A stretch of DNA of 64,000 nt. Source: Serratia nevei (GTDB lineage: Bacteria > Pseudomonadota > Gammaproteobacteria > Enterobacterales > Enterobacteriaceae). The notes under the pieces were generated by a model that was not told where the DNA came from, ran no database searches, and saw nothing but the letters and a program-made list of their open reading frames with translations. This document shows, piece by piece, positions 48,066-57,164 of this stretch (within the stretch, counting starts at the first letter, position 1; each line of letters opens with the position of its first letter). Both the position numbers and the translations under genes were made by a program. The DNA is taken from NCBI RefSeq assembly GCF_037948395.1, contig NZ_CP149940.1, positions 4,774,001 to 4,838,000 on the forward strand, given 5' to 3'.

Positions 48066-48953
48066 GTGGATGTCCGCACCCTGCGCTACTTCGTTGAAGT
48101 GGTGCGCCAGCAAAGCTTCACCCGCGCGGCGGAAAAACTGTTCGTCACCCAGCCCACCATCAGCAAGATGCTGCGGCATCTGGAAGAGGAGCTGGAATGC
48201 ACGCTGCTGATCCGCGAAGGCCGCAAGCTGCGCCTGACCGACAGCGGGCAGGCGGTGTATCAGCGCGGCCTGACGATCCTCGACGAATTCCGCCAGCTGG
48301 AGGCGGAGCTGGAAGACATCAGCTCGGTGAAAAAGGGCGTGCTACGGCTGGGCATTCCGCCGATGGTGGGCAGGCAGATCGCCGATCTGATCCGCCGCTT
48401 TCGCCAGACCTACCCCGGCATCGAATTAAAAATTTCCGAGCTGGGCGGGCTGTCGGTCGAACAGGCGGTGATGTCCGGCGAACTGGATCTGGCGATGACG
48501 GTGCTGCCCTTCGATTCGGAACAGCCGCTGACCTTTCTGCCGCTGCTGGGCCATCCGATGTGCGTGGTGGCGCCGCGCACACCGCAGTGGCTTAACCGCA
48601 CCCGCATCAATATCGCCGAACTGGCCGACAGCCCGATCCTGATTTATAACGAAGACTTTGCGCTGTACAAGATGCTGATGAAAGCGTTTCGCCAGGCCGG
48701 TTTTGAACCGCAAATCGCGGTGCGCAGCGGCCAGTGGGATTTCCTCGCCTCGATGGTGCAGGCCGGCGTGGGCATCGCCATGCTGCCGGAGCCGGTCTGC
48801 CGCTGGCTGGACAAGGAAAACCTGGTCTGGCTGCCGCTGGAACCGCGCATGGAGTGGAAAATCGGGCTGATCTGGCGCCAGGGCAGCTACCTGTCGCACA
48901 GCGCGCAGGCCTGGATCGCCTGCTGCCGCGACTACTGGCCGCCGCTCAAGTAG
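48066..48953 (+). CDS. LysR-family regulator, CidR-like
   Basis: 295 residues starting at GTG 48066 behind AAGGAG. The N-terminal winged helix-turn-helix is clear (FVEVVRQQSFTRAAEKLFVTQPTISKMLRHLEEEL), followed by an effector domain starting near residue 90. Divergent from the cidA/cidB-like pair, which it very likely controls, perhaps in response to acetate, pyruvate or a similar overflow metabolite as CidR does in Gram-positive bacteria. Confidence 0.88.
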   Translation: MDVRTLRYFVEVVRQQSFTRAAEKLFVTQPTISKMLRHLEEELECTLLIREGRKLRLTDSGQAVYQRGLTILDEFRQLEAELEDISSVKKGVLRLGIPPMVGRQIADLIRRFRQTYPGIELKISELGGLSVEQAVMSGELDLAMTVLPFDSEQPLTFLPLLGHPMCVVAPRTPQWLNRTRINIAELADSPILIYNEDFALYKMLMKAFRQAGFEPQIAVRSGQWDFLASMVQAGVGIAMLPEPVCRWLDKENLVWLPLEPRMEWKIGLIWRQGSYLSHSAQAWIACCRDYWPPLK

Positions 48954-48963
48954 CCAAAAAACA

Positions 48964-48983
48964 AGGGCCGCACAGGCGGCCCT
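48964..48983. terminator. Bidirectional terminator between the LysR gene and the antiporter gene
   Basis: An 8-bp stem AGGGCCGC/GCGGCCCT, loop ACAG. Leftward it runs into TTGTTTTTTGG, so it is best placed to end the antiporter transcript. Confidence 0.8.
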
Positions 48984-49027
48984 TCGGGACAGAAATAAAG
49001 AGGAAAACATGATTCCTCTTCTGAGGT

Positions 49028-50677
49028 TTACCCTTCGCGTTCGATCAGCAACGCTTCGAGCAGGTCGAGATCGTGCAGCAGTTTTTGCAGCGTCTCGTTG
49101 CTGATTTTCTGCGTGGCGCGCAGGTGGTACAGCTCGCCGCGCTCGGCGCGCAGCGCCGTCAGGCGGAAACGCCGCTCGAGGTTTTCCATCGCCAGCGCAT
49201 TCTCGATATCGTCTTTCGAGGCGATGCGCCGCCGCAGCATGCCCGTCACCCGCGAGCTGACCTCTTTCAACACCTGCGGATCGAGGTTCTCTTCGGTATC
49301 GGCGACCAGACGCTCTTCCATTTTATTCACGCTCTCGATCGCCACTTCGGCCGCCATGGCGATCGCCATGCGCTCTTCGTGCTTGCTGGCGCTCTTGTCG
49401 GCCACCTGAACGCCGCGCAGCAGCAGCGGCAATGCCAGCACGCCGACGATCAACGACAGCAGGATCACCCCGGCGGCGATAAACACCAGCTGATAGCGCG
49501 CCGGGAAGGCGGTGCCGTCGCTCAGCAACAGCGGTATCGACAGCACACCGGCCAGGGTAATCGCCCCGCGCACCCCGGCGAACGACGCCACCCACAGCTC
49601 ACGCGTGCTGTAGTCGCCGAACTGCAGCGGGCGCTTTTTCATAAAGCGGTTGCTGGCCTTCTTCATCACCCACAGCCAGGTGAAACGCAGCACCAGCAGC
49701 GCGGCGTAGATGGTGGCCACGTCGGCGAACAGGTACCAGGTCTGGATGGTCGGATCCAGCTCCGCCTGCAGGATAGAGGTTTCAAGAATGCCCGGCAGCT
49801 GCAGGCCCAACATGATGAACACCATGCCGTTGAACACGAACTCCAGCATCGCCCATACGCTGTTGGCGCGCAGGCGCATCGCCAGCGGCGCGTTGCGGAT
49901 CACGCCGGATTGGCTGATGGTCATCCCCGCCGCCACCGCCGCCAGGATGCCGGAAACGCCGATGTGTTCGGCGATCAGGTAGGAGGCGAACGGCAGCAGC
50001 AGCAGGAATACGATCTGGGTCGCCGGATCGTCGCCGCTCCAGCGGCTCATCACCCGCAGCGATTTACTGTAGGTCCAGGTGACCGCCACGCCGGCCAGCA
50101 GGCCGCCGATCGCCACTTTGAGGAACTCGAGGGTTGCGCCGCCCACGGTGAACACCATGGTGCCCATCGCCACCGCGATGGCGAACTTGAGCGACACCAG
50201 GCCGGACGCATCGTTCATCAGCGCCTCACCTTCGAGCACGCCCATGATTGGCTTGGGAATGCGCCCTTTGCCGACGATGCCGGACAGCGCCACGGCATCG
50301 GTCGGCGACAGCACCGCCGCCAACGCGAAGGCCGCCACCAGCGGAATGCCCGGCACCATGGCGTAGATCAGATAGCCGACGCCGACCACGGTGATCAGCA
50401 CCAGCACCAGCGCCAGACCGAGAATTTCACGCCCGTGGTGCAGGAATTCGCGCGTTGGCGTTTTCCAGCCGTCGGCGAACAGCAGCGGCGGGATGAACAG
50501 CACCAGGAACAGTTCGGGATCAAAATCGACGTGCAGCCCGAAATGCGGCCAGGCCAACAGGGCCCCGATGGCGATTTGCATCAGCGGCAGCGGCACCTGG
50601 AACGGCAACATGCGCGTCACCACCCCGGACAGGGAGACCACCAGGATCAAAATGAGGATTGTAAAAAAGATTTCCAT
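49028..50677 (-). CDS. yjcE: CPA1-family Na+/H+ antiporter YjcE
   Basis: 549 residues, equal to E. coli YjcE. About 12 hydrophobic helices (residues 1-410) with the CPA1 ion-site motif LSPTDAVALSG and NDASGLV, and FAGVRGAITLAG; then a charged cytoplasmic tail with coiled-coil character. It would exchange cytosolic Na+ for H+. The gene next to it is the purine permease ghxP, as in E. coli. Confidence 0.92.
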   Translation of the reverse strand: MEIFFTILILILVVSLSGVVTRMLPFQVPLPLMQIAIGALLAWPHFGLHVDFDPELFLVLFIPPLLFADGWKTPTREFLHHGREILGLALVLVLITVVGVGYLIYAMVPGIPLVAAFALAAVLSPTDAVALSGIVGKGRIPKPIMGVLEGEALMNDASGLVSLKFAIAVAMGTMVFTVGGATLEFLKVAIGGLLAGVAVTWTYSKSLRVMSRWSGDDPATQIVFLLLLPFASYLIAEHIGVSGILAAVAAGMTISQSGVIRNAPLAMRLRANSVWAMLEFVFNGMVFIMLGLQLPGILETSILQAELDPTIQTWYLFADVATIYAALLVLRFTWLWVMKKASNRFMKKRPLQFGDYSTRELWVASFAGVRGAITLAGVLSIPLLLSDGTAFPARYQLVFIAAGVILLSLIVGVLALPLLLRGVQVADKSASKHEERMAIAMAAEVAIESVNKMEERLVADTEENLDPQVLKEVSSRVTGMLRRRIASKDDIENALAMENLERRFRLTALRAERGELYHLRATQKISNETLQKLLHDLDLLEALLIEREG

Positions 50678-50840
50678 GCTTTCCTTAGACTCTACGATTC
50701 AGACGACATCGGCTCAGGGCCTGCGTTGGTCCCGATAGTAGATCACTTTTTTTACAGCCGTTAAAGCTTGTTGTGCCTTTCAAAACGCGGTGCAGAGCAG
50801 AAGAAGACTTATCTTAAGAAGGGAAATGCCGTGACCGCTT

Positions 50841-50861
50841 CCCTCGCCCGCCGGGCGAGGG
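50841..50861 (-). terminator. Hairpin after ghxP
   Basis: A perfect 9-bp stem CCCTCGCCC/GGGCGAGGG with loop GCC, 13 bases past the ghxP stop; little T tract, so strength is uncertain. Confidence 0.6.
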
Positions 50862-50874
50862 AAACCTGAGGGTC

Positions 50875-52236
50875 TTAAATCGCCCAGCCGCCGGCGTAGA
50901 ACGCCACCAGCGCCACGGCGATCAGCACGGTGCCGATGTTCAGCTTACGCCATTCGCCGGAGAAGATGCGGCCGATGACCAGCGAGCTGAAGCCCAGCAT
51001 GATGCCGGTAACGATGTTGCAGGTCAGTACGATGAACACCGCACACAGCAGGCCGGCCATCGCGTCGACGAAGTCGTTGAAGTCCAGCTTGGTGACGTTG
51101 CTCAGCATCAGCAGGCCGACGTACATCAGCGCCGGTGCGGTGGCATAGACCGGCACCAGATAGGCCAGCGGCGACAGGAACAGGATCAGCAGGAACAGAA
51201 TGCCGACCACGGTGGCGGTCAGGCCGGTCTTGCCCCCCGCGGCGGTGCCGGCGGCGGATTCGATGTAGACCGCGGCGGGCGCGGCGCCCACCAGGCCGGA
51301 GAAGATGCTGCTCAGGGAATCCGAGGTCAGCGCCTTGCCGCCGTTGATGATCTGCCCGTCTTTATCCAGCAGGTTGGCCTGCCCGGCCACCGCGCGGATG
51401 GTGCCGGTGGCGTCGAACACCGCAGTCATCACCAGCGCCAGCACGCTCGGCAACACCACCGGCTGCAATGCGCCCATGATATCCAGGCTGAAGATCAACG
51501 ATTTGCCGTCAGCGTCCGCCAGGCTCGGCATGGCGAACAGCCCCTGGTATTTCACCGCCGGGTCGAAGATCAGGCCGATGATGGAAATGGCGATGATCAC
51601 CAGCAAAATGCCGCCGGGCACGCGCAGTTTTTCCAGGCCGAAGATCACCGCCAGGCCGACCAGCGTCATCACCACCGGGAAGGAGGTGAACGCGCCGAGC
51701 GCCACCGGCAGGCCATCCAGCGGGTTCTTCACCACCAGGCCGACGCCGTTGGCGGCGATCAGCAGCAGGAACAGACCGATACCGATGCCGGTGCCGTGCG
51801 CCACGCCCATCGGCAGGTTGCGCAGGATCCAGGCGCGGATGCCGGTGACCGAGATAATGGTAAACAGTACGCCCATCAGGAACACCGCACCCAGCGCCAC
51901 CGGAATGCTGATGTGCTGGCCCAGCACCAGGCTGAAGGCGGTGAAGGCGGTCAACGAGATCGCACAGCCGATCGCCATCGGCAGGTTAGCCCACAGCCCC
52001 ATCAGCAGCGAGCCCAGCCCGGCCACCAGGCAGGTGGAGACAAACACCGCCGCCGGCGGGAAGCCCGCTTTGCCCAGCATGCTCGGCACCACGATCACCG
52101 AGTACACCATCGCCAGGAAGGTGGTTAGCCCCGCCACCACCTCCTGGCGCACGCTGCTGCCGCGCGCGGAAATTTTAAAATAGCCATCAAGCCCGCCGGT
52201 TGGTTTTTCGGCGTGGTTCGCTTGAGAGTTCGACAT
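50875..52236 (-). CDS. ghxP: Guanine/hypoxanthine permease, AzgA subfamily of NCS2
   Basis: 453 residues with about 12 to 14 hydrophobic segments. The start region [20 protein letters not shown] and the motifs [13 protein letters not shown] and [21 protein letters not shown] mark the AzgA-like proton-coupled purine permeases; E. coli YjcD/GhxP is the nearest remembered relative. It is likely repressed by PurR, as three PurR-like sites lie upstream. Confidence 0.92.
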   Translation of the reverse strand: MSNSQANHAEKPTGGLDGYFKISARGSSVRQEVVAGLTTFLAMVYSVIVVPSMLGKAGFPPAAVFVSTCLVAGLGSLLMGLWANLPMAIGCAISLTAFTAFSLVLGQHISIPVALGAVFLMGVLFTIISVTGIRAWILRNLPMGVAHGTGIGIGLFLLLIAANGVGLVVKNPLDGLPVALGAFTSFPVVMTLVGLAVIFGLEKLRVPGGILLVIIAISIIGLIFDPAVKYQGLFAMPSLADADGKSLIFSLDIMGALQPVVLPSVLALVMTAVFDATGTIRAVAGQANLLDKDGQIINGGKALTSDSLSSIFSGLVGAAPAAVYIESAAGTAAGGKTGLTATVVGILFLLILFLSPLAYLVPVYATAPALMYVGLLMLSNVTKLDFNDFVDAMAGLLCAVFIVLTCNIVTGIMLGFSSLVIGRIFSGEWRKLNIGTVLIAVALVAFYAGGWAI

Positions 52237-52308
52237 AGGTTACTTCCCCTGTGTTTCATGAATCGGCCCGTCGCAGCAGGCCTGTAATCTCGCCCGCGCC
52301 CGATCGTC

Positions 52309-52324
52309 ACGTAATCGTTTACGT
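52309..52324. promoter_or_regulatory. PurR-like operator 1
   Basis: ACGTAATCGTTTACGT fits the PurR pattern ANGCAANCGNTTNCNT with one mismatch and is nearly palindromic; it lies 73 bp upstream of the ghxP start. Confidence 0.55.
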
Positions 52325-52376
52325 CACGTTCCGCATCCTTGCCCTTCTGTCGCAGCGCCAACGGCGATGCGCACCA

Positions 52377-52392
52377 AGGCAAACGTTTAACT
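52377..52392. promoter_or_regulatory. PurR-like operator 2
   Basis: AGGCAAACGTTTAACT fits the PurR pattern with one mismatch, including the central CAAACGTTT core. Confidence 0.6.
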
Positions 52393-52431
52393 CGCAGCGC
52401 GCGGTACGGGTGATTTATGGTGGTTTATTCA

Positions 52432-52447
52432 AGGCAAACGATTATCC
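52432..52447. promoter_or_regulatory. PurR-like operator 3
   Basis: AGGCAAACGATTATCC fits with two mismatches. It sits 55 bp from operator 2. Confidence 0.45.
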
Positions 52448-52556
52448 TGCCTTCCATAGCGTCTAATCAACTAAAGATCGCGGCAATTTATGCAGAAAGC
52501 GGCGGGAATAGCGCCAGCACGATAAAACCGGGGCGGCGAACGCCGTCGCGGCAGGG

Positions 52557-52964
52557 TTATTGCGTCTGCACCGCAGCGGGATCCATATACATCAATTCCC
52601 AGATATGGCCATCCAGATCCTGAAAACCGTGGCCGTACATCACGCCGTAGTCCCGCGGCGGGTGGTAGGTGTTGCCGCCGCCGGCGACCGCCTTGCGCAC
52701 CAGTTCGTCCACCGCCGCCCGGCTGGGTTGCGACAGGCATACCAGCACTTCGGTGGCCTGCTTGGCGTCGCCGATCGGGTTCGGGGTAAACATCCTGAAT
52801 TTGTCGTGGGTCAGCAACATCACGTAAATCGTGTCGCTGACCACCATGCACGCGGCGGTGTCATCGGTAAATTGCGGGTTGAAAGTGAAACCCAGGTGGG
52901 TGAAGAACGCCATCGAGGCGGGCAGATCGCTGACGGGCAGGTTAACGAAGATTTGCGTAGCCAT
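52557..52964 (-). CDS. VOC-superfamily (glyoxalase/bleomycin-resistance fold) protein
   Basis: 135 residues with paired beta-alpha-beta-beta-beta modules. It begins MATQIFVNLPVSDLPASMAFF and ends with GHGFQDLDGHIWELMYMD, the typical metal-binding glutamate strand of VOC proteins. Substrate unknown. It is followed upstream, after 47 bp, by a glutathione S-transferase and a lipocalin-like gene on the same strand, suggesting a small detoxification operon. Confidence 0.85.
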   Translation of the reverse strand: MATQIFVNLPVSDLPASMAFFTHLGFTFNPQFTDDTAACMVVSDTIYVMLLTHDKFRMFTPNPIGDAKQATEVLVCLSQPSRAAVDELVRKAVAGGGNTYHPPRDYGVMYGHGFQDLDGHIWELMYMDPAAVQTQ

Positions 52965-53011
52965 GGGCTACCTCCGATGAAGAATGACCCCATCGAGTAT
53001 AGCCCATCCGG

Positions 53012-53680
53012 TTAGCTCAGCAGGTCGTAAGGGCCGCCCTGCTCCAACGCCCGCTGGTAGGCGGGCCGGGCGTGAATGCGCTGCAGAAAACCGCGCAGTT
53101 TCGGGCAATCATCCAACGCGCCGCGCGCCGCCATCGCCTCCAGCGGGAAGCTCATCTGAATGTCCGCCGCGCTGAAGTCGTTGCCGACAAACCAGCTGCC
53201 CTTGTTCAGGTGCTGTTCGAGGAATTCGCAGTGCGGCGCGATCTGCTTGTCGAGATATTCGCGCTGCACGCCCTTGCCGATCGCGCCGGCCACCGGCCGC
53301 AGCAGCCAGGGGATCGGCGGCTGGCCGAGCCGGCTGAACACCAGTTTCATCACCAACAGCGGCATCAGCGATCCTTCGGCGTAGTGCAGCCAGTAGCGGT
53401 ATTGCTGGCGCGCGTGGAAGTCGGTCGGCATGAACATCCCTTGCGCGTCATAGGCTTCCTGCAGGTATTCGATGATGGCGCCGGATTCCGCCAGCGTCAG
53501 ATCGCCGTCGACGATCACCGGCGATTTGCCCAGCGGGTGGATCTTTTTCAGCGCCGCCGGCGCCAGCATAGTCTGCGGATCGCGTTCGTAGCGTTGCACC
53601 TGATAGGGCACGCCCAGCTCTTCCAGAAACCACAGAATGCGCTGCGACCGCGAGTGATTGAGATGATGAACAATGATCAT
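53012..53680 (-). CDS. Glutathione S-transferase family protein
   Basis: 222 residues from ATG 53680, which has a GGAG site and overlaps the preceding gene by 4 bp. A thioredoxin-like N domain (MIIVHHLNHSRSQRILWFLEEL, then GKSPVIVDGDLTLAESGAI) is followed by an all-helical C domain. The KSPV cis-proline and the ESGA glutathione-binding motif are intact. An upstream in-frame extension to 53890 runs inside the neighbouring gene and is rejected. Confidence 0.9.
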   Translation of the reverse strand: MIIVHHLNHSRSQRILWFLEELGVPYQVQRYERDPQTMLAPAALKKIHPLGKSPVIVDGDLTLAESGAIIEYLQEAYDAQGMFMPTDFHARQQYRYWLHYAEGSLMPLLVMKLVFSRLGQPPIPWLLRPVAGAIGKGVQREYLDKQIAPHCEFLEQHLNKGSWFVGNDFSAADIQMSFPLEAMAARGALDDCPKLRGFLQRIHARPAYQRALEQGGPYDLLS

Positions 53681-54120
53681 AAAGAAGCTCCTGTCCGCTG
53701 CCACACCAGTTCGCCCACCTGCACGCCGTTGCCGAGCTGCAAGGGCACTGTGCGCAACGTCAGCCGATCGCCGCTGAAAGCGTAAAAACGCACCTGACGG
53801 CTGCCTACCCAGTTGGGGAACGAACAGCCTTCGACCTGATGCACCACCCGCTGTTCGCTTTCCTCCACCTGATAGCGGCCGAAGTAGCAAATCATATTGA
53901 TGAAGGCCGCGCGGATCTCCCGCTCGGACCCCTGCGCCAAATCGTCGGCGGCGAAACGCGGCCGCACGGCACTGTACAGCTGCGCCGCCATCGTGCCGTT
54001 GGCCTCATAGTGGATTCGCCCCAACACCTGCTCGCCCAGCGGGTAATTCAGCTCGCCGTTCTGGTTTTTGAACACCGACGACACCAGCGCCCAACTGCCG
54101 ATAAACGCGTTTACCGTCAT
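53677..54120 (-). CDS. Lipocalin-like domain protein
   Basis: 147 residues beginning MTVNAFIGSWALVSS, with the GxW strand of lipocalin-like (calycin fold) proteins and a run of alternating beta strands (VLGRIHYEANGTMAAQLY, RQVRFYAFSGDRLTLRT). No signal peptide, so cytosolic. Its stop overlaps the glutathione S-transferase start (ATGA), so the two are translationally coupled. Ligand unknown. Confidence 0.8.
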   Translation of the reverse strand: MTVNAFIGSWALVSSVFKNQNGELNYPLGEQVLGRIHYEANGTMAAQLYSAVRPRFAADDLAQGSEREIRAAFINMICYFGRYQVEESEQRVVHQVEGCSFPNWVGSRQVRFYAFSGDRLTLRTVPLQLGNGVQVGELVWQRTGASL

Positions 54121-54316
54121 TACGCTTCTCCGGTTAAGGATCGTCTGTATAGGGTAGTGGCGATTTTTACCGCACGCCAGCGGATGAAAAAATAATCAGT
54201 TTATTTGACAGAGATACTCAAAACTCTCCGATTTTTTATTCCAGCCTGCCGCACTACTATTTAACACATCGAGAGACACCGGGCTCTCATCCAATCAATA
54301 CGCTGAGGAATACATC

Positions 54317-54577
54317 ATGAAAAACGTCAAAATTTTTGCTACCGCTGCACTGCTGGCTACCGCTTCTTTTGCTACCTTCGCCGCCGATATGCCTTCCAGC
54401 CAACCCGCTGCAGACGCCCAGAAAATCGGCGTAGTTTCCGTTAGCGGCGCCACCAACCTGAGCGCGCTGGAAAGCGAACTGGCCAGCAAAGCCGCCGCAT
54501 CGGGCGCCAGTTCATACCGCATCGTCGCCGCCGGCGGCCAGAACAAACTGTACGGCACCGCAGAAATCTTCAACTGA
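54317..54577 (+). CDS. Small periplasmic protein, YhcN/BhsA family (DUF1471)
   Basis: 86 residues: a signal peptide (about 1-22, ending TFAA) and a single YhcN-type domain with KIGVVSVSGATNLSALESELASKAAASGASSYRIV split across strands and helix, ending KLYGTAEIFN. Enterobacterial members (BhsA, YhcN, YdgH) respond to acid, peroxide, copper or envelope stress and affect biofilm. Monocistronic with its own terminator. Confidence 0.88.
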   Translation: MKNVKIFATAALLATASFATFAADMPSSQPAADAQKIGVVSVSGATNLSALESELASKAAASGASSYRIVAAGGQNKLYGTAEIFN

Positions 54578-54606
54578 TCGTCGAACAGCCAACCGACGGA
54601 AGAAAG

Positions 54607-54626
54607 AAGCCCCGCAAGGGGCTTTT
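54607..54626. terminator. Terminator between the DUF1471 gene and the LysR gene
   Basis: A 7-bp stem AAGCCCC/GGGGCTT with loop GCAA, ending in a T run; shared by the two convergent genes. Confidence 0.85.
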
Positions 54627-54632
54627 CTCGTT

Positions 54633-55550
54633 TTAGCGGGCGTCGAAGCGTGTCGCCAGCTTCTGCAGGCGAAACTGCTCGGTGATGAAATCGACAAAAA
54701 CCCGGGTTTTGGTCGGTAAGAATTTGGTGGTGGGAAAATAAAGGTGCATGCTGCCGCGATCGACATACCAACCCGGCAACACCCGCACCAGACGGCCGTT
54801 TTCCAGATAGGGCACCGCATTCGGCATGGCGATCAAGGCAATGCCCAAGCCCATTTCCGCCGCCCGCGCCGCCGCCTCCGGCTCGTTTACCGTCATGCCG
54901 ATCGCCATCGCCGGCGCATGCTGCTCGTTTTCCGCATTGCGCAGCGGCTGATGGCGGATGCGCCCGGTCTGTGGCGAACGGATGAAAATCCCGGTGTGTT
55001 GCGCCAGTTGTTCCGGCTGCCGCAGCGGCGGCCGTTGCCGCAGATAATCCGCCGAAGCCACCAACACGCCGTGTGCGGGCGCCAGCTCGCGCGCAATCAT
55101 CCCCTGAGCCAGTTCGATGCCGCCGCCCAACGCGGCGTCGAAGTGCTCGCCGATCAGATCCACCTGGCGATTATCGAAATGCCAGTCCGGCACGATCGCC
55201 GGATAACGCGCCAGAAAATCCGGCAACATCGGCAACACGAAATTCAGACCGAAAGCGGTGCCCATGCTGATCCTCAGGCTGCCGGCCGCCACGCCGCCGC
55301 TGCTGCTCAGGCCCTTCAACGCGCACTGAATCGACTGCAGGCCACCGCTGACTTCCTGCAAAAAACGCTCGCCCTCTTCGGTCAGGATCAGCTGGCGAGT
55401 GTTGCGCTGGAACAGGCGCACGCCAACCAGCGTCTCCAGCCGGGTGACGTTTTTGCCCACCGCCGCCGGGCTGAGGCCCAGCTTGCGGCCGGCGGCGGAA
55501 AAGCTGCCGTTTTCCGCGCTGCTGACGAAGCATTCCAGGTGTCCCAGCAT
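54633..55550 (-). CDS. LysR-family transcriptional regulator
   Basis: 305 residues. The helix-turn-helix is in the first 60 (FVSSAENGSFSAAGRKLGLSPAAVGKNVTRLE); the effector domain has the DWHFDNRQVDLIGEHFDAALG and MGLGIALIA blocks typical of the DsdC/PecT-type subgroup that controls dehydrogenase genes. It is divergent from the adjacent short-chain dehydrogenase gene, its probable target, with a perfect inverted repeat 18 bp before its start. Confidence 0.9.
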   Translation of the reverse strand: MLGHLECFVSSAENGSFSAAGRKLGLSPAAVGKNVTRLETLVGVRLFQRNTRQLILTEEGERFLQEVSGGLQSIQCALKGLSSSGGVAAGSLRISMGTAFGLNFVLPMLPDFLARYPAIVPDWHFDNRQVDLIGEHFDAALGGGIELAQGMIARELAPAHGVLVASADYLRQRPPLRQPEQLAQHTGIFIRSPQTGRIRHQPLRNAENEQHAPAMAIGMTVNEPEAAARAAEMGLGIALIAMPNAVPYLENGRLVRVLPGWYVDRGSMHLYFPTTKFLPTKTRVFVDFITEQFRLQKLATRFDAR

Positions 55551-55567
55551 ACTTTTCCTCTATGGAT

Positions 55568-55586
55568 TTCAAACTAATGGTTTGAA
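55568..55586. promoter_or_regulatory. Perfect inverted repeat, candidate LysR operator
   Basis: TTCAAAC-TAATG-GTTTGAA, 7-bp arms and 5-bp spacer, in the 132-bp divergent region. It has the size and T-N11-A layout of a LysR-type box. Confidence 0.55.
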
Positions 55587-55682
55587 CTGATTATAGCTCT
55601 TTGTGGCTAGTGGCCGTGCCGGCGATCTCCGATACTGAATGCCGGCACTTTACTTTACCCTCACCCACTTTGGAGAAATAAC

Positions 55683-56432
55683 ATGACCACAGCACACCCT
55701 CTGCAAGGCAAAGTCGCGTTCGTTCAAGGCGGTTCACGCGGCATCGGCGCCGCCATCGTTAAACGTTTGGCGAGTGAAGGCGCCGCCGTCGCCTTTACCT
55801 ACGCCGCCTCGGCCGATCGCGCCGAAGCGGTGGCAAGCGCCATCACCGCCGCCGGCGGCAAAGCCCTCGCCATCAAGGCCGACAGCGCCGATGCGGCGGC
55901 GCTGCAGCAGGCGGTGCGCCAGGCGGTCAGCCAGTTCGGCAATCTGGATATTCTGGTGAACAACGCCGGGGTGTTTACGCTGGGCAGCACCGAGGAACTG
56001 GCGTTGGAAGACCTGGATCGCATGCTGGCGGTCAACGTGCGCAGCGTGTTCGTCGCCAGCCAGGAGGCGGCGCGCCACATGAACGACGGTGGCCGCATCA
56101 TCCACATCGGCAGCACCAACGCCGAGCGCGTGCCGTTCGGCGGCGCGGCGGTGTATGCGATGAGCAAATCGGCGCTGGTCGGCCTGACCAAAGGCATGGC
56201 GCGCGATCTCGGCCCGCGCGGCATCACCGTCAATAACGTGCAGCCCGGCCCGGTGGACACCGAAATGAACCCGGATGCCGGCGAGTTCGCCGATCAGCTC
56301 AAGCAGCTGATGGCGATCGGCCGCTACGGCAAAGATGAAGAGATCGCCGGCTTCGTCGTCTACCTCGCCGGCCCGCAGGCGGGTTATATCACCGGCGCCA
56401 GCCTGAGCATCGACGGCGGCTTCTCGGCGTAA
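55683..56432 (+). CDS. Short-chain dehydrogenase/reductase
   Basis: 249 residues, classical SDR of the 3-oxoacyl-ACP-reductase type. Cofactor motif GGSRGIGAA near residue 17 (the usual T of TGxxxGxG is Q-G here), NNAG near 92, catalytic Ser in HIGSTNAE, and YAMSK near 158, with a C-terminal GASLSIDGGFSA. Arg18 and the following region favour NADPH. Substrate unknown. Induced or repressed by the divergent LysR protein, by inference. Confidence 0.9.
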   Translation: MTTAHPLQGKVAFVQGGSRGIGAAIVKRLASEGAAVAFTYAASADRAEAVASAITAAGGKALAIKADSADAAALQQAVRQAVSQFGNLDILVNNAGVFTLGSTEELALEDLDRMLAVNVRSVFVASQEAARHMNDGGRIIHIGSTNAERVPFGGAAVYAMSKSALVGLTKGMARDLGPRGITVNNVQPGPVDTEMNPDAGEFADQLKQLMAIGRYGKDEEIAGFVVYLAGPQAGYITGASLSIDGGFSA

Positions 56433-56446
56433 CCGCCCCTGAAATG

Positions 56447-56473
56447 CAAAAAGCCCCGTGAAGGGGCTTTTTT
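56447..56473. terminator. Bidirectional terminator between the dehydrogenase gene and ssb
   Basis: Stem AAGCCCC/GGGGCTT with loop GTGAA, a T run on the right and an A run on the left, so it can serve both converging genes. Confidence 0.88.
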
Positions 56474-56495
56474 GTTGGCTGTAAACGGCCGGATA

Positions 56496-57032
56496 TCAGA
56501 ACGGGATATCGTCGTCGAAATCCATTGGCGGTTCGTTGCTGGTCGCCGGAGCGCTGTTCTGCGCTGGGCGAGACTGCTGCTGGCCGCCGCTGAACTGGTT
56601 GCCGCCCTGTGGCTGCTGAGGCTGGCCCCAACCGCCCTGGCCGCCGGCAGATTGACCGGCCGGTGCGCCGCCGCCCTGACGGCCGCCCAGCATCTGCATG
56701 GTGCCGCCGACGTTAACCACGATCTCGGTGGTGTAGCGATCCTGGCCGCTCTGATCCTGCCATTTACGGGTCTGCAGGGAGCCTTCGATGTAGACCTGAG
56801 AGCCTTTACGCAGGTATTCGCCCGCCACTTCGGCCAGTTTGCCGAACAGCACGACGCGGTGCCACTCGGTCTTCTCTTTCTGTTCGCCGGTCGCCTTGTC
56901 ACGCCAGCTTTCGGAGGTCGCCAGGGTAATGTTGGCCACTGCGCCGCCGTTCGGCATGTAACGGACTTCTGGATCCTGACCCAGATTCCCGACCAGAATT
57001 ACTTTGTTTACGCCTCTGCTGGCCATGAGCAC
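56496..57032 (-). CDS. ssb: Single-stranded DNA-binding protein
   Basis: 178 residues, same as E. coli. The N-terminal OB fold ([21 protein letters not shown]) binds single-stranded DNA as a tetramer; a Gly/Gln/Pro-rich linker (about 115-165) leads to the acidic tip MDFDDDIPF, the docking site for repair proteins. Divergent from uvrA with an SOS box between them. Confidence 0.98.
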
Positions 57033-57164
57033 TTCTCCCGATGATTGATTTCTACACAGTATAAACGCGTCAGTTTACCACGCTGAGTGCGAAACCACAC
57101 CCGTGTTGATAAGTGCGAATTGCATTCCAGAATTGTCTTTTCGATCGACCTTGTTGCATTCGCA

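Larger units (their letters stand above)
52237..52556 (-). promoter_or_regulatory. Gene-free control region upstream of ghxP (320 bp)
   Basis: No gene. It contains the three PurR-like sites listed separately. It also holds the end of the convergent-side VOC gene's downstream flank; no obvious rho-independent terminator for that gene was seen. Confidence 0.6.

Noticed and set aside
52237..52556. Possible purine riboswitch in front of the purine permease
   Set aside because: I could not find the conserved three-way-junction core; PurR-like operators explain the region better.
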